Below, in pieces: positions 22,654 to 35,225 of a stretch of DNA of 64,000 nucleotides. The stretch covers positions 4,278,001 through 4,342,000 of the forward strand of contig JAGUCH010000005.1 in the NCBI GenBank assembly GCA_019096065.1. The letters run 5' to 3'. Source of the stretch: Paracyclopina nana. Its lineage: Eukaryota; Arthropoda; Copepoda; Cyclopoida; Cyclopettidae. Position numbers and translations under genes: made by a program. The notes under the pieces are model-generated. The model worked only from the letters and a program-made list of their open reading frames with translations. It made no database searches and had not been told where the DNA came from. Numbering within the stretch: the stretch's first letter is position 1; every line of letters begins with the position of its first letter.

Positions 22654-24180
22654 TTATCTTCTTTTGTTGTAAGATCTTCCTTCTCCTTTTGCCTTGGGCA
22701 TTACAACCGTAAACTTTTGTGATACACTGGCAATTGAGCTTGAGCTAACACCAGAGGCGTAAGGAACAGAGGAGCCTTGACTTGCCCGTTTTCGGTCGCT
22801 GAACAAAGCCTTGTGAATTGAAGAAATGTCTGGGACAGCCCTAACTTCAGTCCGATCTTCTCGCCGCTGAGATACTGGTAGTTTAAAGTTGGCTGTTTGT
22901 GAAGGCCTTCTACAGAAAAAAAAGACTCATTTAAAAAATGCTACGGTAAAACGGTTTTAGAATCTTACTGCATTAGATTAGCACCCACAAGCTGGCACTT
23001 CATAGGCAATCCATCCAACTGCCTGTTGTGGTACACATCTATGGCCTTGATTGCTTCTTCCTTGTGAACAAAAACAACCTCAGCTGCTCCAGGGCCAACA
23101 AGTCGTACCCGTTTGATACCACCAACGTCAGAGAAGAGCTCGTCCAAATCGTCAACTGTTACTGAGGATGAAAGATTGGACACTGCAACCTTAGTTCCTT
23201 GAAGAGGGCTGGAGTACGACATAGCCTCTGATGTCAGACTTTCCTCATATTGACGTCTAGCTTGCTCTTCCTCTCGTAGACGAAGAAGGTACCTTTCTTC
23301 ATCCCTAGCACTTCTTCTGGGATCATCATAATGGTATCTGCTTCTACTGCCATAGATTTCATCATCATATCCTCGAGACCTGATAGGAGGTGGAGGTGTT
23401 CTAGACCGCTCCTAAACAAGAAAAAATCAAGGCTATAACCAAATGAAAGAATATGATAGGCGAAAGAGTAATTACCCTATATCTTGGATAGTCCATAACT
23501 GGTGAACGCTCTCGAATTGCCTGTCGGATGGTTCGTTGAATCACACCAGGAGCGACATGAGAGTTGATGAGTTCATCTAAAATGAAAAGTAGTTATCCTC
23601 ACATTTTCCTCAAATGGCTTTAAAACTTACCATCTAACCAAACTTTAGTAGGCTGTCGACTTCCACCCGCAATAGTACGCGTCAAGTTGGGCAATTTTCT
23701 CTTGGCCTCGATCTTCTTTTTCTTTTCAGCAATGGCTGATGCCTTAGCCTTGGTGTTGAGCGTGATTTTCCCAGATGGGAGAACACTTTTGGTCACATTC
23801 TTTCCCACCTTGACCTTCGCAGCTGCCCCTTTGGACTTAGCAGCCTCCTTCTTTTTCGTGGTAAGTTGAAGTCCTTTCTTAGTTGTCACAATGGTGATCG
23901 CTCCATTGGCCGTGGTTTTAACGTCCAGTTTGCCTTGTTTCAAATTGCGAATTTTCTCAATCTTTTGCCTGGCATCAGTGCCTTTGGCGAGGATGGCGAG
24001 TTTATCCCGAGCATCGACAATTGTCGATCGACTCTTGGCAATGAGCCTATTTCTGGCATCACCTTTGATGAGCCGAGGAGAAGCAGTGGCCTTCAGCGAT
24101 TTCTTCTTTAATTTGGTGGCAGCGGTCACGGCTGGCCTCTTTTTGGATTTACCACTTTGCTTGGCAACAAACTTGGCCAT
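22654..24180 (-). CDS. POLDIP3: POLDIP3/SKAR homologue, RRM-containing mRNA export factor
   Basis: Exons join (minus) 24180-23631, 23576-23476, 23411-22969 and 22909-22654 (449 aa; human about 421). In vertebrates POLDIP3 (SKAR, PDIP46) binds the exon junction and TREX complexes and S6 kinase 1, linking splicing to export and translation. Residues 1-183 are very basic and contain the family's repeated DAR(D/N/Q)(K/R)(L/I) units (for example DARNRLI, DARDKLA, DARQKI). Residues ~225-285 are Arg/Tyr-rich. A single RRM spans ~288-362 (TKVAVSNLSSSVTVDDLDELF, ...AAEVVFVHKEEA). The end holds SSIHKALF and KFTVVMP as in other members. The start is the ATG at 24180; the frame extends upstream only with a non-ATG codon. 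The gene is divergent from the dsRBD gene 0.7 kb away. Confidence 0.92.
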
Positions 24181-24908
24181 TTTGCGGTTTCTTATAGTAA
24201 AATTAACCACAAAAACAATATTTGAAAATTAATCACGACGTTCCTCTTAAAACTTTTCGAAAGCGAATGAAACCTCTGGCGTCACTTGTCAGCTGATTCG
24301 GCCCCGAAAGCTGGTGTAGTAACATTTCGCAATGCTGGCCAAAAAAATTCCTGATATATATCGAAATAATTTTAATCTATCAATTTCCTTAAATCAAATG
24401 TTTAGATGATATATTTATACTTAAAACTAGGCAGTTTGATGTCTAATTAATATTTTTAGTACTATATTCTTCTGGGGCTCATAACTGAGTCATCATTTAA
24501 GGAGTTATACTACAGCACTATATTTGCAGCTTTGAGAGTTGTTTTGGCTTTTCTCGAAAGCTTTTGGCATTTTATGTAATCATTGCAACCAGTTGCACTC
24601 TGGATCTCTCAATTTCTCAATGTTTTCGTTCTATTAAACTAGCAGCTGTTTAATCTTGCCAAAATGGCGATCGGTAAATAGAAGCCGAACGCTTTTGTCA
24701 AGTTGTAGTGATTGTGGTGCGTGATAATTTATGCTATTTTGGGTGATGTGCGACTTTTCTGGCTTTCATAAATAGTCCAAAGTAATCTTTTATTCGACTG
24801 CTTCAAATTTACGAAAGCCAATCCCGTTTTCTGTGTTTCAGGCCGCACATCATCTCGCTGCTCTTGCTTCACCTCGGCCTGAAGCAAAAGCATCCAACCT
24901 CATCAAAC
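24181..24908. promoter_or_regulatory. shared divergent promoter region (POLDIP3 and dsRBD gene)
   Basis: This 728-bp stretch separates two head-to-head start codons. On the plus strand a first, non-coding exon probably ends near 24675 (ATCG|GTAAAT), and the coding exon begins after an acceptor at 24841. That exon would contain a five-codon upstream ORF (MAIGK) starting at 24664. No TATA box was seen near either start. Confidence 0.45.
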
Positions 24909-26096
24909 ATGAGCGGGGGCAGATACAATTTTCCGCGTTGGAATTATGGCTACACTTTGGGGCCGCCAACTCTTGCTAATGGCGGCAATTACACTCAATT
25001 TCATATGCCCCAGCAGCCTCCTCAATTAGGTTGTTTCCAGCCGCCCCAAATGATGCCGCCATGTGGGATACCCCTCAGGGGCGGGGGCGGCCGGAGACCA
25101 CCCATAAGAGGCAGGGGAAACAGGGGTGGTGCAGATAAAAAGGTCGTCGTTCCAACCCCAGCTCCACAAGCCGTGACATCCGAAGCTCCCACTGCAGCCG
25201 CAGAAGATCAGGCTACCAAACCTGTTGAAGCTCCCAATGTAGCTGTTCCCTCTCCTACTTCTGAAGCCAAAGAAGAAGGCGAGATCATTGAGCGACCTTT
25301 GAATGACATCCTTAGAGGCCGCAACCCAATCATGTTTTGTAACGACCAATCAAAGATACGGAATTTACATATGGAATGGGAACAAGTGAGCGAAACGGGA
25401 CCCCCACATGATAAAACGTTCACATGGAGCCTGAAAATGGGAGACATGCAAACGTTGGGAGTTGCCAATAGCAAAAAAGCAGCCAAGAACAAAGCTGCTG
25501 AGGAGATGGCTAAGAAAATTGACCTCTTACCAAGGCCGAATATCAAACGGCATTACAATCAAGCTTTTGGAGGCTATCCTTACATGATGAGAGGAGGCAG
25601 GGGTGGAGGTCGTGGAGGATACTACGGTTCTATGCCTCCGCCCGGGTTTTTCCCGCCGCCCGGTGCCGGTGGAATCAAAAAGGCCAAGAAACCTGAATCG
25701 GGTGTTGGAGGCGAGAGCTCTGCTGGACCTGTAGAGGCCAAGCCCGAAGAGCCCTTGCATCCTGCCCAGAACAACCCAATTTCGAAGCTTTATGAGTTCA
25801 CTAAAAAGCGCAAGATGCCGGAGCCCCTGTTTGAAGTTGTTCAGGAAGAAGTATTGGAGACACGTAAAACCACCCAAGGTTTCACCTACAAGAAAACCAA
25901 ATTTACCATGCAATGTGAAATCATGGGCAAGAAATTTTTGGGCGAGTCTATGAATAAGAAGACGGCCAAGTTTAACGCTGCTGCTGCAGCATGGGCCGAA
26001 ATCGGAGCTGGGGTTGGTCAAGCCTCTATTGACAGTCTTCTTCAGTCAGGTCGACAAGCCGCCGAGGCTGCTGCGACTACTACTGCTTCGTCTTAA
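24909..26096 (+). CDS. two-dsRBD double-stranded RNA-binding protein
   Basis: A single coding exon of 395 aa starts at ATG 24909 (MSGGRYNFPRW). The N-terminus is Gly/Pro/Gln-rich, with an RGG-like patch (GGGGRRPPIRGRGNRGG) at ~57-75. dsRBD1 is at ~132-205 (SETGPPHDKTFTWSLKMG... then the RNA-contacting SKKAAKNKAAEEM). A second RGG segment (MMRGGRGGGRGGYYG) lies at ~225. dsRBD2 is at ~291-375 (NPISKLYEF... TKFTMQCEIMGKKF... KKTAKFNAAAAAW). The two dsRBDs with RGG linkers recall ILF3/NF90-type and other arthropod dsRNA-binding proteins, but there is no DZF, kinase or deaminase domain, so the exact family is open. Likely roles are dsRNA binding in mRNA processing, editing or RNAi. A poly(A) signal lies at 26285-26290. 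Confidence 0.88.
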   Translation: MSGGRYNFPRWNYGYTLGPPTLANGGNYTQFHMPQQPPQLGCFQPPQMMPPCGIPLRGGGGRRPPIRGRGNRGGADKKVVVPTPAPQAVTSEAPTAAAEDQATKPVEAPNVAVPSPTSEAKEEGEIIERPLNDILRGRNPIMFCNDQSKIRNLHMEWEQVSETGPPHDKTFTWSLKMGDMQTLGVANSKKAAKNKAAEEMAKKIDLLPRPNIKRHYNQAFGGYPYMMRGGRGGGRGGYYGSMPPPGFFPPPGAGGIKKAKKPESGVGGESSAGPVEAKPEEPLHPAQNNPISKLYEFTKKRKMPEPLFEVVQEEVLETRKTTQGFTYKKTKFTMQCEIMGKKFLGESMNKKTAKFNAAAAAWAEIGAGVGQASIDSLLQSGRQAAEAAATTTASS

Positions 26097-26284
26097 CCAG
26101 TATAGTTCGTTACAATCAACTAAATCTGCACACTCTATTAATTGTTCTGTAATCTCTTAAGAAAATGGTTTCTTTGTAGGCTTGTAGATTACCGCTTGTG
26201 TTTGTTGCTACCATTACTATTTTCGGCCTTTACTTGCTAAAGGTCACCACCGTTTGACCACTTTATTGTTGTTTCTTTCTGAAA

Positions 26285-26290
26285 AATAAA
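26285..26290 (+). terminator. poly(A) signal of the dsRBD gene
   Basis: AATAAA lies 189 bp past the stop codon at 26096. Confidence 0.55.
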
Positions 26291-26299
26291 TTCAATCGC

Positions 26300-29200
26300 G
26301 ATCAGCTGCTTTGTTGCCTTTGACATGGAGTGAAATTTCTCGAGTAAGTGGGTAGCATGTCATCATTATGAGCCGCTCGTGGATGTCATTCAAATTCCAG
26401 GCTCGTATGTTATGCTAAGGCACGTTCTCATCAATCAAAGTCGTCGACATGTCCAATAATCCTTTAAAAGGGAAATTCTCGCAAATGATTTGCGTTTCTG
26501 CATAACTGTATTTAATGTATTGTGCTGGTGTGGACAATAAGCAAAAGTTTCATTTTTTCCCTTGCGAATGCAATTTCTGAGCACATGCAACATGGAGCCC
26601 TGCCATGTTTGACGTGTGCAATTTATAGCCTTATTATGAGGAGAGAAGGGGTCGAAAATTGGAATTTTATGTTGAGACGTCACGCTAAGAATACGAGTTG
26701 CTTCAAGCGAGGAATTTCCACCTTTTCCATGTAGCGAGTGATTTTTCAATTTTTTGGTTTTTTCACAGGCAACAACTACACCATCATCATCGGGTCTACA
26801 TTTTGAAAAATGGAGCTCCTCATGCCAAAAAACGATTCTCCAGTGCGTAGTGGGCCATAAATCTTGGAACAAATCGCTGACAACAAATAGCGAGAGACCA
26901 AAATATACTGCTGTCATTCCACACTTTCTGCCAGTAGTGGTGCTTTTTTCAGAAGCCCTGCAAAGTTTTATCTTTTAGTTGGCTACACTGTTTTGAAGCT
27001 AGGGGAGCGCTTCAGCATGAGTAATCAAATGATTGAAATAGACCGATTTTTGGAAGCCTTAATCTCTTGGTCGTGGACAGGCTATAAAACGATCATGATG
27101 CCCAGTGTGTTACTAAGCCCACAGTGCGCTTAGTGAAACGGGTCCGGTTCTGGCAGACTATGAGTCACCCATGATGCCAAAAGCGTCTGCAAATAATCCT
27201 TGGCCATACAGCACACACGCAATTCTAGTTGCACAAAGATGAATGAAGTCAGGTTTGGCTTGGGCCTGAGAGATGAATAATGAGACCGTCCATAGACGAG
27301 CCCGATCAAAAACCATCTCCGTGATATGGAGCTATGTACGCTGTAGTAGTATGACAATAGCCAATCTAGGGATCAAATTTTACCCACGCGCGCATGCAGC
27401 AATTTCTCTCATATTGTAAAATAAGATTTTGTGAGTGTATGTAATTACGCAGATGATGTGTTTTTCTTTGCTACCACTAGAATACACCAAAGCACCTTTC
27501 AAATCTTGACAAGAAGTTTTGAGAGAGATGTGGATTTTCTCAGGCCAGTTTGGACTCTAGCTTCCAGCTGGGCATTGCATTGTTGGCTCTAGGCAAGCTC
27601 ATCAAGGAAATGAAGAAAAGCTAACTGAAACGGAATATCATGTAATCAAGCGCTTGATAGAATAGATCCGCAATAAAAAGTAGCAGGAGAACTGGTCCCA
27701 AAGTTTCTCAATCAACTCCAGAGAAAAAGAACTCACAAATTGAAATCTCCCGTTCACCTGGCTGTAAAATCAAGTTACAGATGGAATTGCACTGGAACTT
27801 GAAGTCGAGATATCGAGCTTGCAAGTAAAACTTTAATTTCGGACCACCAAAGTAGCGGCCTATAGGAAAAAATGTTATTTATGCTGCGCGCGCACCCTTT
27901 AAAAATGACTTTGTGCTTTCCATTTTTTCATTGCTCATCATTGATCACACTGCGTGGACTTTTTTATTTGTGTCACGTTTTCCAACCTCTTGTTCCTGCT
28001 GTTAACGACTGTCTAGTCTTTTATTTCTTTCCACTGACTGCAAAAGTCCAATTATGCTCCTAGATCAGATAACAATACCTCCACTCATTTGATAATTGGT
28101 GGCCCCCCTTTCAAAGTGGGTCACTTCCTATACTGGAGTTGACAATTCCATCAGATATCTGGCGAGATTTCTCATGCTATTTGCCTTTGGTCAGTTGATA
28201 ACGCTAATGGGACCTTTCAGTGCAACATTTGCTACACTGGAACGAAATTGGGAATATCTCAACTCAGCGAGGGAATACAAGATTGTGTAATTGTTGCACT
28301 AACTCACATCAAAGAATTTGAGGGCTACACCCATGAAGTGATCTATTTTATCGCGTGCCTGCATCATTTGGTATATACCATGTGAAGATGATATAGAGCT
28401 GTATGGTTAGAGCCCGAAAAGCTCTGGATCACCTAATTTTCACTTCACGAGATGGCAACGATATCATCAGCCTTATTGGGATTGCAGCAGCCTCCTCGTG
28501 AGGCCTCCAACCGAGCCAGAGTGCATTATTACAGCCAGATGAAAGAAATTATTAGTCATTCTCCACTGGCGCTTGCCAACGAGGAGGGATCGTGCCACAA
28601 TCATTAGCTTCATTTGACCATATAATTTCGAGATAATGAGAATCCATGACCAATTGCAAAATAAGGGGTCTACTGTTTACGTGCGAAATCTAAGCACTTT
28701 TTGTTGTCGAGAATTTGATACTATGAGTCATGATTCGCTAACTTTGAGCAGCATTTCGAACGGAGTCTGGAAAAATGTTGCGCATTTTTCATCTTGGCAC
28801 AATCTCATTAGCAGAGAAACTCCTGCAAGAGGATGTTGCTTTGTTGCCGATGGGGCCAAGTTTAGTAGCATAGGGACTTATTTATTGTGGAAAACTTGGC
28901 TTAGGGCGAGCAACGCCGAACACAAAAATTCCTGACAAGTGAAGCTATATATCCAGACCAATGATGATTCGACTTTTGAGATATATAATGTAGATATTGG
29001 GATGACAAGGCATATGCCAAGTTAGGTGGGCCCTATAAGGTCGCGGCGCACTATAAATATGAGACCACCCAAGCGATGGAAGTTTGCTAATAATGAGGGG
29101 GGGTTTTCTTCTTCGCGCAATTGTCATCGTTCAAAATTAACGTCAAAATGTTTGGAAACTTTTGCTGCTTGAGGCCAGATTACTAGCACAATTTGCATGC

Positions 29201-32200
29201 TAAGTGCGGCATGAGTAATGACCTCCTGCTAATCGTTCAGTATAAGAGTGACTGCTCGGGCACTGTACTATCGTGAGAGAAGTGACCTCAACGAGCGAAA
29301 AGTGACCAGGGTGACATTTGATAAGGGTTTTAGCACCTATACATCTTTCCAACTCAATTGGCCAGCAAGCTACTTTACTATATAGCCATATAAAGTGCAT
29401 TTTCCAATTATTTCCGGCCTGACTTGAGCTATGGCCTAGCAAAAACTCACACTATGATCCGATTATGGCAAGCCAGTTCCGAAAACTGTGTTTATTATAC
29501 AGGCCGAGGCTTCATTTCGTCACGTGCACAATTCTATTCTAGTTACAATAATTGTTAGTTAGAGCTAGGTGGTCTTCCTAAAAGGGAAAGTAATTATTCG
29601 TTAGCCAAGACCACTTTTTCTTTAGGATCTTGGCAAGCTAGGCTGAAAAAATTGATTGGAACAAGCCATTTCTTCTAGTTTGACTGATTGCAATCTCTCC
29701 AGTGTGTGCTGCTTTGATCTTTTACTAAGTTTTAGTACTTAGCAGTAGCTTTGGAAGATTATGGCCGAATGCCATTTAAAGTTCAAAGCGTAATGGCCTA
29801 GCATCATTCCTGGGGATAAATCATCGAGGCTTTTCTGAACAATGCATAAGCTCAAGATGTTGCTAGGCCTCGAAACTAGCACTCATATTTTTACTTTGCA
29901 GCAGCAACAGGCCTTATCTCGTTGCTAAACAAATACAACTTACAGCTGACTAAAACACCTAGCTGAGAGAATTGTTTCACTCTTGATAAGGTGGATGATT
30001 GAATGAAAAACAATGCTTATCTCCTCCCCAAATTCCTACAGGTGCACTATTGTCGTCCCTGAAAGCTCGCTTATTTTCTAAACGTTTCCACTTTGAAGCC
30101 TGGCAATTCGTAAAAATGCAGACAAGACTCATCATTTCTATATCTCCATTTCTGGCAGAGGATTCATCCATCATCATTGGTTTTCAGCGCATCTATTTTG
30201 TAGCCAGTTCCTATGTAGCACAATATGGCCTTCATCTCTACTGGTGGACGCTGCTACATTTCCAGGCCCTTTAAAATGTTCTTCTTTTTGCTGCCTTTGC
30301 TGTGAGAAAATGTTCCATCCGGTTGTTGTAATTATTAGCAGCCAGGGGGGTCTCGTAAGTGAGTTCTTGACGCAAGTTTTGCATGCTAAAATCACCAAAT
30401 CTGTTTGTCTTAGCCTAGGTGGCGCTAGTAGTTCTTACTACATAGCGCGTGAGCTCAAGTGACGTGTCAATCATGGAAGCAAGCGGGCTAATCTCACGCG
30501 TCTTCAACAGAGCTCCTAGATAAGTTCTGTCTTTTCTAAAAAAGTATGCAATTTGGGCACTTTTTGATAATTTAAGGCTGGTTATGGAAATTTTTGGAAG
30601 TGAAATCCACAGAATTCTATTGAAATTTTGTCTTGAAGCCTACCACAGCTCAGTCAGACTGTGTGCTATAGTAAAGCAGCGACAAGAACTCACCTTATTA
30701 CTATAGATCATCTTGTTAGCAGCATTCATATAGAAACGCCGTGTTGCCAGAAGCAGAACGCAACTGGAAGCTACAACTGGCTACATACGTTGTACGTACT
30801 AAGTCTGCAGGTCTAGAAACATCAAATAACGGTGCAATACTAGCATCGTCGGAAGAAACTTTAAGGAGCACAGTGGCTCGACAAAGGAGTTGAAATCAAT
30901 TTGATGGCAGCTCCAGCGCAATATTTGGGCATGCACGTCAAGTTCCTCCTTTTTTGCACTTTTTTACCATGCAGGGTGGGCGTACACTTGAGCAAAATTG
31001 CCTGCTGTCAAAAAATGCTCCGTTATCATCCTTTGAGAATTTGATTGAAGTAAAAACTTTTTAATGGTTTCTGCTGCTGCTGCTGAACGTAAGAAAAAGG
31101 AAATTGCGCGCGCGTATACAAAAGTTTGTGGTTTTATTCCCTGAGAAGAATGCTGCGTTATCATCGCGACCAAGGAAAGCATCTGTTTTATTAGAAAAGG
31201 GAAAATATTAATCGTGGAATTTCCTGCTTTGAGACCATTTTGACCGTGCTTATGGATCATTTAGCTGACATATTCCAAAACACTTTCACTGGTCTTCTTC
31301 GCAGCTTCTGCTTCGAGAAAAAAAGCACAGTGCAGGTACAGTATAGGTGATTGAGAGGTGCTATGTGCCACTCGTAGCATATACAATATGAGATGCGCAA
31401 AAACAGATTTGTGGCTGGAGGCATACGTGCGTGAAGTCATTTCGCGATGACGTCTCCTCATATTTTGCACATCAAAACTGACCATGGCCGCTTACTTGCA
31501 GCTTACATTGTATCGCAGCATTGACGGAGCATAAATCTTGGCACCTCTAAAAGGAGAGAAAATTGCTGTAGCTCGTAGAAATCTGGAGGATGTTGGCTTT
31601 CAAGTATGATCTCGAAGCAGCGCAAACAACGCTCCTCACTTCCCAATTAGCGAGGGTAGTTGAACTGCTGTCAAAATATTTGGCTAGTCTGATGCAGAAG
31701 GCCTAATCACTATGCACAAAAAACGGGGTGTCTTCTAATCATCAAGCATGCAAAAGGGCTAGGCGCGATCTTATCTAGAAGAAGGCGTGGAAATCGTCGA
31801 GTTCAGCAACTCACACAAACTGCACAGCGTGGAGACATCAGCAATAATTACTACAGCTTGCAATTTAAGATTGCTTGAATTATTCGGACAGGGGAAAAGT
31901 TCCGACTGACCGCCCAAAGATGAAATGATTGCGAAAGGTAGAGGAGTCTCATTGCCAAATTAGTGTGGCATTGAAAATGAAAAGATGATGATGGGCTATT
32001 CTTCAATCACACCTCTGACTTCAAAGACGAGTTAATTTGCGAATTTGTGCATTGCATTACCACATGTCGAAAGAATAGGTTGGGTGGATTTTGCATGGTT
32101 GGAGTTGCGCAATAGTCAGCCCGCTCAGTTTGATTTCAGTGCATAAACAGCAAAACGTTCATCTCTAAAGTGTTAAAAAGTTCATAAGATAATCGGGGTA

Positions 32201-35200
32201 ATGAGGTAAGCCGAGTTTTTAAAAAGTATTGCAAAATAATGAGGCCACCAGCCGGCCAGAATTACCGCTAGGTTTATGGCAGTTTTGATCTCGTGTAAAA
32301 GTGCTCGTTGACTCGCGCGGCCTAGATGCCAGATATCCATGTTCTGCAGTTCACGCCTCCTTGTTAAGAGTGCCCAATGAATAACAATGACCCAAGCCTG
32401 AGGAGCATTAAAGAGCCCAAATTTATACAACAGCAACGATTAAAAAATGGCCACAGATTGTGCGAGGTAAAAATTGTGGGCGTCCTAAAGAAACTCGAGT
32501 TGGCACACCATGAAAGAGAACGTCTTCGTCTCCCGTTGAGAGGCTGGCTTCTTTTCTTAGCTCTTAGATATCTGTTGAATTGTATTTAAGTCCCTCATCA
32601 CACATCTGACAATTTTGGGCGTATTTATCGGGGAGGCACATTTTGAAAACTTCCATTGTGAGGCCACCACATACCAGCTAGCATGGGAGTATGTACGTAG
32701 TAACCAAGGCATGCAAAAAATAACGCGCGAGAGTGTGCATGGCATGGTCATTACGGAAAAAAGTGGTTACGCTTTGAGTGAAAGTTTGATACGGAATTTG
32801 GCTACTTCTTGCCATATCATATATGCAAGAAAGAGCCTTGAGGCCACAAGATTATCGTACCTTGGGTATAATGAGTGTCGTATTTTCCGACTTTTGCTAT
32901 CAGGATCGCCCTGGGGTAAATGTTCTAGCTCGGTAGTGAATCAATCCAAGCCATGATGGATTAACTGCTTTTCATGGGGTGAAATTGCGATACCACTAGT
33001 GTATTGCTTGAGTAAAGGCCGCAGCTACTTATGATGGCATTATCATCGCTTAATTTGCATGCTTTGCCACTTTGCCGTCATATTGCTGATTCGCCTCGAG
33101 AATTAGAAATGCACAAAAGAAAAATCCTTTTTTTGCATAACAGCCTTAGGAATGCTTGAATTCTTCACACCTGAAAATGCATCGAGGCAATATAGCTACT
33201 ATTTTAAGGTCGAATTGAATTTGAATGTGGGCATGGTTTGGAGGCAAGTCGGAAATGAGTTTATTTCGGCCCCACTTTGGCAGGCAATGGCCGTGAAAAC
33301 AAGATAAACAGAGCCGCTTAACAACTCTCCTCCAAGTTTTGTTAGTAGTTTGCTACGAACTATAATAGCGGCGTTGACCTTTAGAAGATAGTCTGCTCGT
33401 AAAAAGCAGTGCCCTATTCTGACATTGAAAATATTAGCTAATTTTGAGCTGCTGCTTCTCCTCCTGAGATTTCCCTTGAATGCTCAAGAGTAATAGTCGA
33501 GTGTTTTGAACCTCTTATTTGCTCACTGCTCACTTGAGCTGTCCGTGTGCTTCATGGCCAGTTTCATGGCGTTTCGTCAGGTTGAGCCAAACGGAAACTA
33601 ACAATGGCCGCAACATGATCTAGGTATACAATTTAGTAGCGATAGCTTTTTGAGCCGGATAGCCGCACACAGTTTGTGGTTGTTTCTTTGCTTTGAACCC
33701 ATGTAGAGTTTACATTTCAGCAAAAGCCTTTGGCCAAAGGTAGCAGAAGAAGTAGTAACAATGGCTTATTGTTCTGTTATTGCTACTACTGTATGCTATC
33801 CTCTATACGCGTTTTCCACTGCGTGAATTCATTTAGGAGATCTCTTAGAATATGACTTGGAGCATATGTTCAGAAAACTAGCTGCTAGCGAAAGCATTGT
33901 GTAAAGAAAAACTGGGGGTGAAAATAGTCGCTTTTTCACTTCTTGGGCTGTGTGCAGAATATTGCTGAGGTTCAGAGGGAAAAAATGCTTGCATAGTAGC
34001 TTTATTTAGCGTACGCGTACCTAGGCGATTCTCTCTTAAATTAGCATGCTGAATTGCAAATCGAGCAACAGGAATGTACTTTCTTAGTCGCGACAGAAGT
34101 AAGCATTCCGTCGTCCATTCCACGTATTTATCATGTTGTGCTCCTTCCTTAGTGTGAGCTGGGGGAAGGGAAAACAAGCCTGAACGCTTCGCTTATTTCG
34201 TCTCTTACAGCCAGAAAAGTCTTCCGGGTGTGTTGCTTTCGTAGAAATCTTATTTATGGCACTTTACAATAATGCAGGGCTTTGTTTTCTAAAAAAAAAT
34301 TAGAGGACCCTGCTAGGCGAGACCAATGGATCAAAACTGCAAGTAGAACGGAAATTCTTTTTGCTCACGTATAGAGAGCGAACGGGGGAGAGGCAACAAG
34401 AAGAAATGTTTGTCGAACGTTTGGGGGTGTAAGTTGGCGTGACACCACAAAATCTCTGAAGTTAGGGAGGAGGATGTGAGTTCATCTGGCTCTGAAAAGC
34501 AAGGCTAAATTCGAGATTAGATCTCTTTGTTGGCCGAGGAGGATCGAGTTGAGTACTATAGCTGCAGAAAAGGTGCCAAGGTGTGTCAAGAGGTGACCAC
34601 CTCTCGCGGTATCTGTCATGCGTTGTAAAAAATGGCCGCAATCCCAGCACATTTGATAGATTTGATCTATGATTGGTGTGCAGCAGATCATTTGCGCTCT
34701 TTTAGAGAGAGAGCCAAGAAAAATGGAGGATATATGCATTGCATGCTGGGTGGCACACTTTTCCGATGAAGTGTTGTGGCTCCTTCTACTTAGGTGTGCT
34801 ATAGCTGGCTGCCATCATTTGATAAAGATCAAATCCGCCTTTTGTTGGCCTCCTCACGGCGGCAAAAAAAAGTTTTCATCTGCGGCCAGAAATAGCATTA
34901 TTTACGTTAGCTAGTTGGAAAATGTTGTCGCAGCGCGGCGAAGTGCTAATAAGTGTGCGAACGAGAAAAAGAGAAATTCAAGACAACTTTTATTGCCCCT
35001 ACAGCATAACCGCAAGGTCCTTATACTGAAGAGCTATTTTCCAGCAATTTTTTTTGCCCGCGCGTATATATATCCCTCCACTTATGGCGCCTCGTGAGAG
35101 CCAATTACACGCCATGAAAGTGATTAATTTCGCGAGTGAGAGATGTAGATTTTGACAGGAGATACTTCTGAAGCTACTTACAATACTGTATTTAGTTTCT

Positions 35201-35225
35201 TTCTTTCCGAAAAAAGTTATTTTTC
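26300..35225. other. ~9-kb region with no supported gene
   Basis: Open frames on both strands are 60-160 codons long, lack domains, and are not linked by convincing splice sites. No transposon ends or tandem arrays were recognised by eye. The right end should hold the 3' UTR of the GRAF-like gene, and could hide a small 3' exon of it, since its last exon ends next to a donor-like sequence. Distal regulatory DNA or non-coding RNA cannot be excluded. Confidence 0.45.

Noticed and set aside
26435..26917. 160-codon minus-strand frame in the empty 26-35 kb region
   Set aside because: Composition and residue pattern look random, it overlaps other open frames and shows no domain or splice context.
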